The notes: generated from the letters alone by a model not told the origin. 64,000 nucleotides of DNA from Gautieria morchelliformis (GCA_015179125.1 WHVA01000281.1:62001-126000); one strand, 5' to 3'. Numbered from the stretch's first letter, positions 33,040 through 45,157 are shown. Numbers and translations are program-made.

Positions 33040-36000
33040 CAGGAGAGGGCGGATTCAGAGCATGCTTAATGTCATGTGACATAACAGACTGTCGACACTG
33101 TTGTCTGGAAAGGTGCCTGGTGCTGCCCCCCTGCCCCCCACCGGTCACCAAGCAGCAAAGTAATTCATGGGATCACTTTAAAACATACTATGGGTCATTA
33201 TTATAATTTGTTTTTAAATTATTCTTGAGTGACTGGTTAAACTATGTGCCTCACAAGCCATTTGTCACTCATCCCAGAAAGCACATACATCACGACATAA
33301 TTAAATCGATTCTTAGCTATTCACACAGGACAAGTTGTCAGAATACATCTCTGTTTCGATGATCTAAGGAAACCTTGACACAAGAGGTGTTGTGGCCGAT
33401 GCAGCAACGGCCTCCCTAGTGCGGCATCTTGATACAAGCCTCTGGAGATGGGGTCGGAGCTTCAAGGCTTGAACAAGGGTGGGTGGGAGTGGACGCCAGT
33501 GCTTGAAATGGTAGTTGCCACTGTTTGTTGTTAGAATGCGAGGGGGGAGGCGGAGAGAGACAAAGGATGGAACAGAACTCGGTGCGCTGAGCACAGAAAC
33601 GGACGGAACTTGAGTGTTAGCTAACTCTAGCTGTAACATTAAACGGAGCTGCAGTGCAGCTGAAAGGGGTGAAACCGATGTATTTGTTGTAACTACTGGG
33701 CTAGCTACATATACAAGTGTCGAAGGTATGGGCGCTCAGTCAGGGGTCAGCAGAGTGGGAACTAGATAGGAGTTGCATCCGAACGTGGGTGGGCCTGGGA
33801 ACATGCCGGTTCGCAGCACAGGTGGCGCTGACATAGTAAATAGATGAAGCAATATATGCCAGTTTACAACACTGTTGACCGCCAAAAGTCAGCGGCCGTT
33901 GATACTGGGCGGCACCAGGCCTGGTGAAGTGTGTATTACTGAGTTTGAGTCGGAGATGGGGCTTGTGCCGAACCTAACGCATTGTGACATCAAGCTTGTT
34001 GACCAAGACAAAAATGCAGTTCGGTAAGACATTATTTGATTTTCCGTTTGCGTTACATGTGCAACTAGCAAAATGTAATTTCTACCATGTATACAGCATA
34101 CAGTACTGTATAGAGTTGATGCCATGCCAGCGCACCTCAGTCCCAGGCCCCGGCGTGCCTCCATATTACTAACACCCTGTGTTACACCCGTTTGCAGTAC
34201 CTAAGGCGCGCATCGGATTTGCTTCCGTTTTAGCGCGCAAACTTCGAACAACGATATCTTGCTTGATATCGCTCTGATTCGCTTGAAATTTCATATCTGA
34301 AGCTATGTGGACCATAGCTAGGGCATAGAACTAAAAAATCCGAATAAAACAAGCATTTTTTATTTTGCATTTTGGGTGCTGAGGGGGGAACAATGTCAAG
34401 CTTAGCTTACTGTATGTAGTTCAATGCAGGTTTTAATTTTGTTTGCTACTTTGTACTAATGGTGAGAACCCACTACAGGAGAATCTCCAGAAGAGGGTGT
34501 CATAGGATTGGAGAGGAAGGGCTTAGCTTCTTCTGACATTGGATCAGTGAGATCTGACGGTAGGCGTTCATTCTCGATGTTGGATTTCCTCCTGTGTAGC
34601 ATAAGCCCCGAAAATCTGAGGGATCATATAACGTGGAACATACACGTCATCAAAGTTCGTAATAGCATCTTTGATCCCTTCTGCACCGAGTGCCAATGCA
34701 CCATAAGGCAACTTCGCCGATCCTGACACGTTCTTGAGCTCGGAAACCGCGGGGGCGCACACGTATGCAGTGGGGTGAGGGGCGCGGAGGTGCTGGGGTG
34801 GGCGAGCTGGTGTAGGAGGACGGGGTGGTGGGGGAGTGGGCGGCGGGGGGTTGTTTTGGAACCCTTCAAGACTTTGGTGTCAGAGCTAACACTTTGGTCT
34901 ATCAGAATGTGTCGTATACGAAACTCAAAGAATATTAAACAATGCTGCAGCACAACTCCGGAAATAATTTAATATTTGTACCTTGGTTGCAATCCACGTA
35001 AGAACTAGTCCAAGTTAATACGGATGGAAGGCAATACGTTTCTTAGCAGCACTGAACAATAAACTAAAAGTCTGTAGGTTCGAGGACGACTATCGGGGTC
35101 CAAGTATTCCAAAAAGATAGGAATGGCTTCACAGGAGAGTTTGTAAGCGGACTGACCCGATTAACGTCAATGCACTGCAATAAACGAGCGACTAGGGTTT
35201 AAGAAGTGACTTGTGAAAGTCACTGAACAGGAAAGTCACTGATCAGTTCGTCTCGGGTATTGGAGAGCTAATTGACAAGGAAATCGATTGTCAGACTCAC
35301 TCTGCAGAATTTCACCTGGAGTGGTAGTCCGGGTGGCTAAGTAGAAACGCAACTACTTAACTGAGAATTAATACACTAAGTAAGTATAATAACCCTAGCT
35401 GGGGTTAGCAGCTTAGTAAGCTGTGCAAGCTTGGCAAGTCACACGAGGTACGTGGATAGTAGATGATGTATTGGCTGATGAAAGGTGGGCAGTAAGGCCT
35501 CCTTTTATATTGTATCTACTATCTATTAATAGACTAGAATGAGTCATGAAGAAATAGGGTAGTGAGTCATTGAGAAAAAGGGTGGTGAGTCAGAGCATGT
35601 GTTGGCCAATCACAGTCCACGAATAGGGTGTGAGTCATACACTGAGTCACACAGAAATGGGGTAGTGAGTCAGAGCATGTGTTGGCCAATCGCGGTTCAC
35701 AATTAGGGAGTGAGTCATGCACTGAGTCACGCAAAAATGGGGTAGTGAGTCAGAGTGAAAAAGGGTAATGAGTCAGAACTTGTGTTGACCAATCGCAGCC
35801 CACGATTAGGGGGTGAGTCATGCAGAAATGGGGTAGTGAGTCAGGCATGAGTCACGTCTAAGAATAAGATACACCCTTATTCTTAAAGAGGATTAGCTCA
35901 ACACAGCCTTTCATTGGTAAGCGGCGTCTCAGCCAATGATACGCCAGAGTTCAAGCATGAGTCATGTGCCGAGCCAGGCTCTGAGTCATGCAGGAGTCAT

Positions 36001-36852
36001 TTCCCAAGTCACAAGACTTTGGACCAATAATACTCTAGCTTGGCAGTGAGTCATGACCCTAATTCTATTTTAGGAGTGTAGTCATGGCACAGCACAGCCT
36101 AGCATAGCCTTGTTGCTATGGTAGCATAGGTTGGGCTGAGTTTGTATTGCACAAACTGTGTTGTGGAGGCTTGGGAATAAATTGCTATTTCCAGAGTGCT
36201 GAGTCCAAACCGGTAGGTTGGCCAGAGTTTGTGGGTGCTTATGTGTCCACAGGCTCGAGTTCGGGCTCGCGCGCGTCGGAGTTTGAATAAGCAGAGTTGT
36301 GGATACATGTGGATTCATAACTCTGCTGCAACAGAATAGAAGTGTTTTGAGCCAAAGACTTCGTTAAAAATGGCGAAAAAATGGTAGGAAATTAGAGGAA
36401 GTTTAAATAGTTCATCCCCAATGATAGCAATACCAGTATGCTATATTTTAAGGTCACTATTTCGAAAATACATCGAAAATATTCTGTTTGCCCAGCAAAG
36501 CTAGATCCCATACATGGGTGCGGGTGCAGGTGCAGGTGCAGGATATCTGACAGAGGAGCTTAGAAGTCAATATCTGAACTGAGGGACTAGCCTACAGGAT
36601 TGAGGGGTTTATATAGGAAAATCAGGATTCAGAGACCGGGGTACTAATGATCAGATCAAAAGAACAAGGGACAAAGGGTCAAACATATGATTGTGTGGGA
36701 AGTAGCTAAGAAGGGAAATCAGGGGTGCTGAGGAACAAAAGGGGAAACCCAGGGAACCAAGGAAAAGCTGAGTGGACCCAAGGGTTCCTGAGCGAGTACT
36801 GAAGCCCAGGCTTTGAGACCGGACTCAGGATTGGGTACTTAACAGGAGGCCA
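33040..36852. other. Mostly unrecognised DNA
   Basis: No intact gene. A minus-strand stretch at 34762-34568 reads like a protein fragment (GALALGAEGIKDAITNFDDV ... RYMIPQIFGAYATQEE) without a known domain. The interval 34180-34370 shares the layout of one MITE arm found at 37592 (TTTGCAGTAC, then AACGATATC, GCTCTGATT). The rest is AT-rich filler and minisatellite. Confidence 0.4.
35530..36060. repeat. GTGAGTCA minisatellite
   Basis: Irregular copies of a 45-110-bp unit containing GGGTAGTGAGTCAGAG, TGTTGGCCAATC and GAGTCATGCACTGAGTCA recur about ten times. TGAGTCA is an AP-1/Gcn4-type site, but here it appears only as part of the repeat. Confidence 0.75.
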
Positions 36853-37004
36853 GGGTTGTCAACACATACCAAGCAATCGCTCTGGCTGCAGCCGAGCATA
36901 GTATAATACAGGGTCGCTGGCAGTGGATCCTTAGACTTTTCTCTTTGGATTTCCCCTCTGTCAGGTGAATCCCTTCTATTGTATATTCCCCTTATTTATA
37001 TATA
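36853..37004 (+). mobile_element. LTR-C piece left of the Helitron block
   Basis: AGTATAATACAGGG and TTTCTCTTTGGATTTCCCCT match LTR-C. The copy stops at ...TTTATATATA (37004), exactly where the Helitron-like block begins, and continues at 47150 (TACTTCATATTTCCCC) on the other side. Confidence 0.85.
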
Positions 37005-37156
37005 TCTAAGTATGAATCGAGCATGGTGGGTTGTGGGCGCACTGCTGACAAATAATATTACAAATAATATTCTGTAAATATTAGGTCAGCGGCGCAGCTG
37101 CGAGCCCTAGGCCCCTGGCCCAGGCCAGACCATTGATGCTGCGCAGCAGCGTCCCA

Positions 37157-37231
37157 GGTCACATGACCGGTTCGCGTTCATCGTGACCATACGCGAGGGT
37201 GGTCCGTGCATGACCCTTTGCTCAGTATAAA
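37157..37231 (+). promoter_or_regulatory. Promoter-like module, unit a
   Basis: The palindrome GGTCACATGACC (37157-37168) lies 58 bp before TATAAA (37226). The same pair occurs in units b and c, and the palindrome in unit d. Confidence 0.55.
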
Positions 37232-37429
37232 GAGAGCGATGCTGCAGCACCGCACTCCCCACTGGTGTCTTCCTGTGTTCTGGCTGTACTGGTGGGCTTA
37301 CTATTGCTTTGGCTGGGCTCTGGGTGTCTTTGTGTGTGTCTCTGGGTGTCTCTGGGTGTCTCTGGGCTTCTCTGGGCTTCTCTGGGCTTCTCTGGCTTTG
37401 GCTGTGAATTGACACCAGCTTCTGTTTCA

Positions 37430-38240
37430 ATGTCCTGTATTTTTTTGATATTTTTTCGCAATTAGATTTCAATAAACCTAACTTGCTAACCTTAATAATA
37501 GCCAATTTAAACATCCTGTACATTTTTTTGACATTTTTCGCAAATAGACATCAATAAATATAACTTGCTAACCTTAATAACAGGCAAGTTACAGCGCTTT
37601 GCAGTACACAAGGCAGGTGCTGATTTTGCACGTGTTTTATCTGCAAGACTTAGAACAGCGATAACTCAGGTAATACTGCTCTGATTGGTTCGAAATTTTG
37701 TATATAGCTTTATGTAGAGCATAGGCAGGGCACAGAGTAATGACCTCACTAAAAATCAAGCAATTTGAAAATCCCAATTTTTGTGTGAATTTCAAAGTGG
37801 ATGACTTTGCTGGATATTATTGCTCTGTGCCCTGCATATGATCTACATAAAGCTATATACAAAATTTCGAAGCAATCAGAGCAGTATTCCCTCAGTTATC
37901 GCTGTTTTAAGTCTTGCAGCTAAAGCACGTGCAAAATCAGTGCCTGCCTTACGTACTGCAAAGCGCTGTAAATATCCTGTACATTTTTTTGACATTTTTC
38001 GCAAATGGATATCAATAAATTATCCTGACTTTGCTAAAGTTAATAACAACTTCCATTTTAATGTAGTGTATTTTTTTTTATCTGTTTTTGAAAAATAAAT
38101 ATAGATATCAATGAATTATCCTGACTTTGCTAAAATTAATAACACCTTCAGCTTGAATGTGCTGTACATTTTTTTGACATTTTTTCAAAAGGTAGATATC
38201 AATAAATTATTCTGACTTTGCTAAAATTAATGACAACAGC
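37430..38240 (+). repeat. AT-rich ~65-bp tandem repeat, unit a
   Basis: The unit TGACATTTTTCGCAAATAGA, TATCAATAAATTATCCTGAC, TTTGCTAAAATTAATAACAG is repeated about six times, interrupted by the MITE. Equivalent arrays occur at about 40380-40940 (unit b) and 43030-43610 plus 44155-44240 (unit c). AATAAA occurs in every copy. Confidence 0.85.
37592..37968. mobile_element. Foldback MITE (377 bp)
   Basis: Arms of about 155 bp (37592-37745 and 37816-37968) are inverted repeats of each other at roughly 88% identity, beginning CAGCGCTTTGCAGTAC and ending GTACTGCAAAGCGCTG. TA flanks both sides (37590-37591, 37969-37970), as for Tc1/mariner-type elements. There is no coding capacity. It inserted into the AT-rich tandem repeat of Helitron unit a. 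Confidence 0.85.
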
Positions 38241-38310
38241 TGCTTAAATGTGGTTCCTTTTGCTATTTTATATATGTCACAAAATAGATACTGATACATG
38301 TCCCTGATAT

Positions 38311-38437
38311 GTGTGAGGACATGTTACGTGTGGGGAGACAGGGCATGCTGCCTGTGAGGACACGTTACGTGTGGGGACATGCTACCTGTGAGGACACGCT
38401 ACCTGTGAGGACACGCTACCTGTGAGGACACGCTATC
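38311..38437. repeat. 17-bp minisatellite, unit a
   Basis: About seven copies of GAGGACACGCTACCTGT-type units; unit c has a much longer array of the same repeat. Confidence 0.85.
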
Positions 38438-38734
38438 CAACTGCACTTTGGGTCTTCCCCCATTTCTGATTTTGGTATTGTTTTTGGTTCTGTGAGAGTG
38501 TCACCGGAGGATCAGCTGGCATATCAATATAACCACATTGTCAAAATTCAGGATCCCCAAGATCACTATTGGATCTATTTCACAATGCACAAGCTTTGAA
38601 ACCTGTGGATTATGACAATAGGCGCAATATTATAATCTCTGATGATTCAGTCAAGACCATTACCACTTTCATGTCTAGAGTCGCTGGGAGGGCCATCCCA
38701 GAGGTTGAGAGAGAGGTCTACATGGGGTGCATAC

Positions 38735-39796
38735 TTTTAGATTAAGGTGTCAACTAGTGCCTTTTAATGAGTAGAATCTATTGCCTAGTGATTGAAATCA
38801 CTGTGTTCGCCCCTCTTCTATGTGCTGACTAAGCCTTTCGAGGCGCATCCAGCACTGATGAGTAGGAGTCACATGACCGTGTCGACAAGAGAATGCTGTC
38901 GATCCAAGGGATAGTCAAATCAAAAGCGTTCGCTTTTAAGGTAGTATAGAGTAAACAGTGATAGTAGACCCTCGACGAAGATTTGGAATAATCTATCAAG
39001 ATCTGAGCTCTGTAGCTATCAAACAAGACTACAGTAATTTCAGGAGGCAGAATAATTGATTCTGGATGATCTCGTTCATACATGTGTACTAGCTATTTAT
39101 ACTATGTTGGTAGTAACTACTAGTGTTCAAGATACTGGATGGATGGGTCGAAAAACTACTTGTAGCTAAGGGTGACTAGTTTATAGTCATAAAGTCATGG
39201 GGTGATGGGGATGGTATCAGGATTGTCTGGGCTTTGGAATAGAGATCTGTACCTAGTATACAAAGCCCCTGTCCACATGATGTTAAGATAATAATCAGTC
39301 AGACGTGTCATGGGGTTCAAATAGGAAAATGAATCTGAGTTTACCCTGCCCAGCATATATGCTGGGCTTGGAGATGGGGCCGCTGTCTCTGTGCCCTTTC
39401 TGTGGGGCAGCTGATTGAATATGTATACTGCAGGTGACTTTCTCAGGTCGCTCCACAGCACACTATACCCCTGCGCAATCTATTGTTCTTTGCGGCATTT
39501 GGTGCCCGCACCCCTCGGTGCCTATGGCCTGGCGCCTGTTGACGTCATGGCCGATGCCATCACTCGATAGGCGCGCCGTCCCTGATCGACCGCACGTGGT
39601 CGACACTCGAACTCCTGTATATTACCCGATCTATGGGTAATATAGCGTGTCGTAAAATTCGTGTGATCGTCGTCTGCGCCGACATCTATTATAAATGTCA
39701 TTTTTGTTTCTTTTTAATCTTTTTCTTTTTCTTTTCTTTATTAGCTTCTTTTTGTATATAGATGATTAAAATAGAATAGTTGTGTTTATCATAACA
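38735..39796. mobile_element. 1.06-kb insertion in Helitron unit a
   Basis: The segment is flanked by CATAC at 38730-38734 and 39797-39801. The corresponding place in unit c (GGGTGCATACATGATTC, 45128-45144) has a single CATAC and no insertion. The right end reads TGTTATGATAAAC on the minus strand, LTR-like; the other end (TTTTAGATT) does not mirror it. It is probably a solo LTR with a damaged end. Its only longer frames have no similarity I can name. Confidence 0.75.
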
Positions 39797-40072
39797 CATA
39801 CATGATTCATTATACTATATGAACAGGGATATATTTTGCATGATCCTATTTACCCCAATGCACTTGACCTTACTGATTCACTTGACCTTACTGATGTGTT
39901 TGACCTTACTGAGGTGTTTGACCTACACCCCCACGCAAAGTGCGGGTACCCACCTAGTTCCTATAGTAGAAAGCAGCACATGTGGCGCTTGTGGGCGTCG
40001 CTTATGTCAGGTTTTAGGTCATCAATTTGTCAGCAGCGAGCAGCGCAGCCGCGAGCACCAACGCTGCGCAGC

Positions 40073-40149
40073 GGTCACGTGACCCGTTCGTGACCAGAGC
40101 ACGCATATGCGAGCGTGGTCCATGCACGACACGCACGCGCGGTATAAAG
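40073..40149 (+). promoter_or_regulatory. Promoter-like module, unit b
   Basis: GGTCACGTGACC (40073-40084) followed by a GC-rich stretch and TATAAAG at 40143-40149. Further downstream a CTGTCTGCT-rich region begins, as in unit c. Confidence 0.6.
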
Positions 40150-41049
40150 GCCGAACGGTAAGGAGGGAACGCCAGGAACCTGCCCAACCGGCAATTCCTC
40201 TCTCTGCTGTCTGCTCTGTCCGCTGTCTGCTCTGGCTGCTGTCTGCTCTGGCTGCTGTCTGCTGTCTCCTCCTTTAGCTGGCTGACTGTCTATTGCTTTG
40301 GCTGGCTGGCTATCTATTGGCGCCATGTATTTTATTTTATTTGTGTTGGTAATTTTATTGGTTCCTTTTTTTTCATCATAGTATTGTCACATGTGCATTA
40401 TATTTTTGTGATTTTTTTCAAAAATAGATTTAAATAACATCCAAAGACTGCTGAAAAAAATCTATTTTAATATCAATATTTTTCAGGTTTTTTTTTGCAA
40501 ATAGACATCAATAAGTTTCCTCTAAAATTAATGACAATAGATTCTGCTTTAAATGTGGTTTGTTTTATTGTTTTATTTACTGTTTTACCGCTTACCTATA
40601 CTGGTGGCTGGCTTACTATGGCTTTGGCTGGGCTCTGGGTCTCTCTGTCAGTCTCTGGGCTTCTCTAGCTTTGGCTGGGCATTAATAACAGCTTCTGCTT
40701 CAATGTACTGTACTTTTCTGACATTTTTTCGCAAATAGATATCAATAAATTATCCTGACTTTGTGAAACAGCTCCAGCTTAAATGTACAGTGCATTTTTG
40801 ACATTTTTCAAAAAATAGATAATCCTAACTTTGCTAAAATTAATAACAGCTTCAGCTTACATGTACTGGACATTTTCTTGACATTTTTTTGAAAAATAGA
40901 TAATCCTGACTTTGCTAAAATTAATGACAGCAGCTGCTTAAAGATGGTTTCCTTTACTATTTTATTTATGTCTGTATATGTCACAAAATAGATATTGGTA
41001 CATGTCCCTATAAGTAACAGCCTCTGCTTGCTTCACTTTGAGACCCTTA

Positions 41050-41700
41050 GGGATATGCTACACATGCCATTGGGACATGCTATGCATGCTATACTTGAGG
41101 GGCATGCTACATACACTATGCATGGGGACATGTATGTTATGCGTGGAGACACACATGTTATGCATGGAGACATGCATGTTATGCGTGGGCACAGGCATGC
41201 TATACTTGGGGACATGCACGCTATGCTTGGGGACACGCACGCTATGCATGGGGACATGCACGCTATGCATGGGGACATGCATGCTATGCATGGGCACACG
41301 CACGCTATGCATGGGGACACACTATGCTTGGGGGACACGGTACAAACCAGGGACACACTACAGGGGAAAACACTACAAACAAGGGACATTCTACACATGC
41401 TATACTTGGGGGACACACTACTCACAAAGGACATGCTATGCACAGTACACTTGGGGGACATGTTTTGCATTGGGGACACACTTTGCACACTATACTTGAG
41501 GGAGATGCTACACACACTACATGTAGGGACATGCTACACATGTGGACACGCTATGCATGGGGGACACACATGCTATAATTTAGGGACATGCTACATTTGG
41601 GGACATGCTACAAACCAGGGACATGCTACACACAAAATACTTGAGGGACATGTTATGCATGTGGGACATGCCACATGTGAGGTAAGGGACATGAGACATG
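41050..41700. repeat. ATGCATGGGGACA minisatellite, unit b
   Basis: Units of about 24-30 bp (CATGCTATGCATGGGGACAC variants) repeat more than fifteen times. Long frames on both strands are artefacts of repeats lacking stop codons. Confidence 0.85.
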
Positions 41701-41724
41701 GGAGAAATGTGTAGAGCCATTACC

Positions 41725-42334
41725 TGTTATGTATCAGGTTTGGATCTAAAAGGACTGCAGCTTCAACTTATATGTTACGCCCCCAACTATCATCCTAAGT
41801 ATTTTGGAGATTGGAGATTGGAAGTCAGAAGAGGTTGAGTATTGTAACTGAAGTAGTAAGGGTTCAAGAATTGAGTTAAGTTGGATATCAGAAATCGAGT
41901 TGGAAGACAGAGGTCAGAGAGACAGAGGCCTTGCAAGTCTAAGAACAGAAGACAGTGCAACGGGAGTCACGTATCAAAGTCGATTATCTGATTGCTGAAC
42001 AGAGGCACACATGACTGGGTTTTATACAAAGAGCTGAGACAACATGTCAGAAGGTAGAGGTAAGCAATTCCAGCCAGGTAGAACTAAGAACAATCAATAG
42101 GCAAAAGAACAAGGGGAATGTGGGTCTAATTGATAGTGGAACAAATGGATCTCCTGATGCTCCAGACTTGCTATGCTAAGGGTCAAGTAGGGAAGGCCGG
42201 TGAATAGAGTCAAAAGGGGAAGTATGTGAATAGTAAAGAACAAGGGGATCAAAAGGTCAAAGTGTGGACGTTGCGGAATAGAGCCAGAGGAGGCATGGAG
42301 GTGCCAGAGTTGGTCAAGCAGCATGGTCATAACA
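41725..42334 (-). mobile_element. Solo LTR-B in Helitron unit b (610 bp)
   Basis: The LTR reads TGTTATGTATC...GGTCATAACA on plus and is in minus orientation. Perfect TSDs TTACC lie at 41720-41724 and 42335-42339. Unit d carries the unoccupied site (ACATTACCTACC near 46699-46710) in matching flanks. It contains ATTATCTGATT, the complement of the transcript-start motif of G3-type LTRs. Confidence 0.92.
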
Positions 42335-42659
42335 TTACCTACCTTGATGTGTCACTTAGAGCTACTTTCAATCAATAAGATGTGTTTTACTTATCTGAAA
42401 GAAATTTTCTTATCCGAATGTGTTTGACTTATCCCAAGTTTGATTTACCCAAGGCATTTGACCTTGCTGATGCATTTGACCTTACCGAGGTGTTTGACTT
42501 GCACCCCCGCGCGAAGCGCGGGTATCCACCTAGTCTAAGAGTTAAACGCGCTCAGTGGGTTGTGGGCGTTGAGCTTATGTCAGGTTTTAGGTCAGCCTTA
42601 GTCAGCTGGCCAATCGGACGCGAGCGGCGCAGCCGCGAGCCAAGAACGCTGCGCAGCAT

Positions 42660-42810
42660 GGTCACGTGACCGTTTGCGTTCCAAATTAGGTCAGCAGCGA
42701 GCGGCGCAGCCGCGAGCATAGAACGCTGCGCAGCGGTCACGTGACCTGTTCGCGACCAGAGCGCGCATATGCGAGCGTGGTCCGTGCACGACACGCGCGC
42801 GCGGTATAAA
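42660..42810 (+). promoter_or_regulatory. Promoter-like module, unit c (two palindromes)
   Basis: GGTCACGTGACC occurs at 42660-42671 and 42735-42746, each preceded by a CGAGCGGCGCAGCCGCGAGC block, followed by TATAAAG at 42804. The palindrome plus CG-rich block is locally duplicated only in this unit. Confidence 0.6.
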
Positions 42811-43734
42811 GGCCGAACGGTAAGGAGGGAACGCCAGGAACCTGCCCAACCGGCAATTCCTCTCTCTGCTGTCTGCTCTGCGCTGTCTGCTGTCTGCTGT
42901 TTGCTGTCTGCTGTCTGCTGCTTTAGCTGGCTGGCTATTGGTAGGTAATATCTTTTTGTTAATGCATTGCCATGTATTTTATTATATTTCTGTTGGCAAT
43001 TTTATTGGTTCCTTTTTGTTTTCATCATATAGTTGTCACATGTGCATTATATTTTTGTGATTTTTTTCGAAAATAGATTTAAATAACATCCAAAGACTGC
43101 TGAAAAAAAATGTTTTAATATCAATATTTTTCAGGTTTTTTTCGCAAATAGACATCAATAAGTTTCCTCTAAAATTAATGACAATAGATTCTGCTTTTAA
43201 ATGTGGTTTGTTTTATTGTTTTATTTACTGTAAAGCTGCTTACCAGCCACTCCTCTCTGGCTATACTGGTGGCTGGCTTACTATGGCTTTGGCTGGGCTC
43301 TGGGTTTCTCTGTCAGTCTCTGGGTTCTCTGGCTTTGGCTGGGCATTAATAACAGCTTCTGCTTCAATGTACTGTACTTTTTTGACCGCAAATAGATATC
43401 AATAAATTATCCTGACTTTGTGAAGATTGACAACAGCTCCAGGTTAAATGTACAGTGCATTTTTTTGACATTTTTCGAAAAATAGATATCCTAACTTTGC
43501 TAAAATTAATAACAGCTTCAGCTTACATGTACTGGACATTTTCTTGGCATTTTTTCGCAAAATAGATAATCCTGACTTTGCTAAAAATTAATGACAGCAG
43601 CTGCTTAAATATGGTTTCCTTGACTATTTTATTTATGTCTGTATATTTCACAAAATAGATAGTGATACATGTCCCTGAGTTTGCTAAGAGTTGATAAGTA
43701 GTAACAGCCTCTGCTTGCTTCACTTTGAGGCCCT

Positions 43735-44150
43735 TGGGGATATGCTACGCATGCTATACTTGAGGGTCATGCTACACACACTATGCATGGGGACACGCAT
43801 GTTATGCGTGGGGACACGCATGTTATGCGTGGGGACACGCATGTTATGCGTGGGGACACACACGCTATGCTTGGGGACACGCCTGCTATGCATGGGGACA
43901 TGCATGTTATGCATGGGGACATGCATGTTATGCATGGGGACATGCATGCCACATGTGGAGACACACTATCCTTGGGGACAGCCAGGCTATGCATGGGGAC
44001 ACACATGCTATGCGTGGAGACACACATGTCATGCATGGGGACAAGCATGCTTGCTATCCATGGGGACACACACGCTATGCTTGGGGACACCCATGTTATG
44101 CGTGGAGACACGCATGTTATGCATGGGGACAAGCATGCTATGCATGGATG
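43735..44150. repeat. ATGCATGGGGACA minisatellite, unit c
   Basis: About sixteen copies of a 27-bp-type unit (GGGGACACGCATGTTATGCGT). Homologous to the array in unit b. Confidence 0.88.
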
Positions 44151-44309
44151 CTTCAGGTTAAATGTACTGTACATTTTTTGACATTTTTTCAAAAGGTAGA
44201 TATCAATAAATTATCCTGACTTTGCTAAAATTAATAAGAACAGCTGCTTAAATGTGGTTTCTTTTCCTATTTTATATATGTCACAAAATAGATACTGATA
44301 CATGTCCCT

Positions 44310-44830
44310 GATATGTGTGAGGACACGCTACCTGTGGGGACACATTACCTGTGAGGACACGCTACGTTTGGGGACACACTACCTGTGAGGACATGTTACG
44401 TGTGGGGACACGCTACCTGTGAGGACACGCTACCTGTGAGGACACGCTACCTGTGAGGACACGCTACCTGTGAGGACACGCTACCTGTGGGGACACATTA
44501 CCTGTGAGGACACGCTACGTTTGGGGACACGCTACCTGTGAGGACACGCTACCTGTGAGGACACGTTACATGTGGGGACACGCTACCTGTGAGGACACGT
44601 TACGTTTGGGGACACACTACCTGTGAGGACACATTACGTGTGGGGACATGCTACCTGTGAGGACACGCTACCTGTGAGGACACGCTACCTGTGAGGACAC
44701 GCTACCTGTGGGGACACGCTACGTTTGGGGACACGCTACCTGTGAGGACACGTTATGTGTGGGGACACGCTACCTGTGAGGACACGCTACCTGTGAGGAC
44801 ACGTTACGTGTGAGGACATGCTATCCAACT
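44310..44830. repeat. 17-bp minisatellite, unit c
   Basis: About thirty head-to-tail copies of GGACACGCTACCTGTGA and close variants (GGGGACACGCTACGTTT). Copy number is far larger than in unit a (about seven). Confidence 0.92.
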
Positions 44831-44956
44831 GCACTTTGGGTCTTCCCCCATTTCTGATTTTGGTATTGTTTCTGGTTCTGTGAGAGTGTCACGGGAGGAT
44901 CAGCTGGCATATTGATGTAACCACATTGTCAACATTCAGGATCCCCAAGATCACTA

Positions 44957-45157
44957 TTGGATCTATTTCACAATGCACAAGCTTTGAAACCTGTTGATTA
45001 TGACAATAGGCGCAATCTTATAATCTCTGATGATTCAGTCAAGACTATTACCACTTTCATGTCTAGAGTCGCTGGGAGGCCCATCCCAGAGGTCGAGAGA
45101 GAGCTCTGCATGTTCGGCTGTTCCATGGGTGCATACATGATTCATGATACTATATGA
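44957..45157 (+). other. Conserved short frame in Helitron units a and c
   Basis: A 66-codon frame (starting at TTG, no ATG) encodes DLFHNAQALKPVDYDNRRNL, then IISDDSVKTITTFMSRVAG. The same frame survives in unit a at about 38572-38720 with few changes. Helitrons often carry pieces of captured host genes, and this looks like one, but I do not recognise the source protein. Confidence 0.4.

Noticed and set aside
35060-35110. tRNA-like GGTTCGAGG box
   Set aside because: No acceptor stem, A box or anticodon arm could be folded around it.
40995-41714. 239-codon plus-strand frame and 160-codon minus-strand frame
   Set aside because: Same minisatellite effect; repeat-only composition and no intron or domain.
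43691-44192. Overlapping 130-156-codon frames on both strands (His/Gly/Asp/Met repeats)
   Set aside because: They are translations of a minisatellite whose unit is near a multiple of three and lacks stops; all frames stay open, so none is evidence of a protein.
44310-44830. Possible CRISPR array
   Set aside because: The 17-bp units follow each other directly without unique spacers and lie in a eukaryotic transposon.
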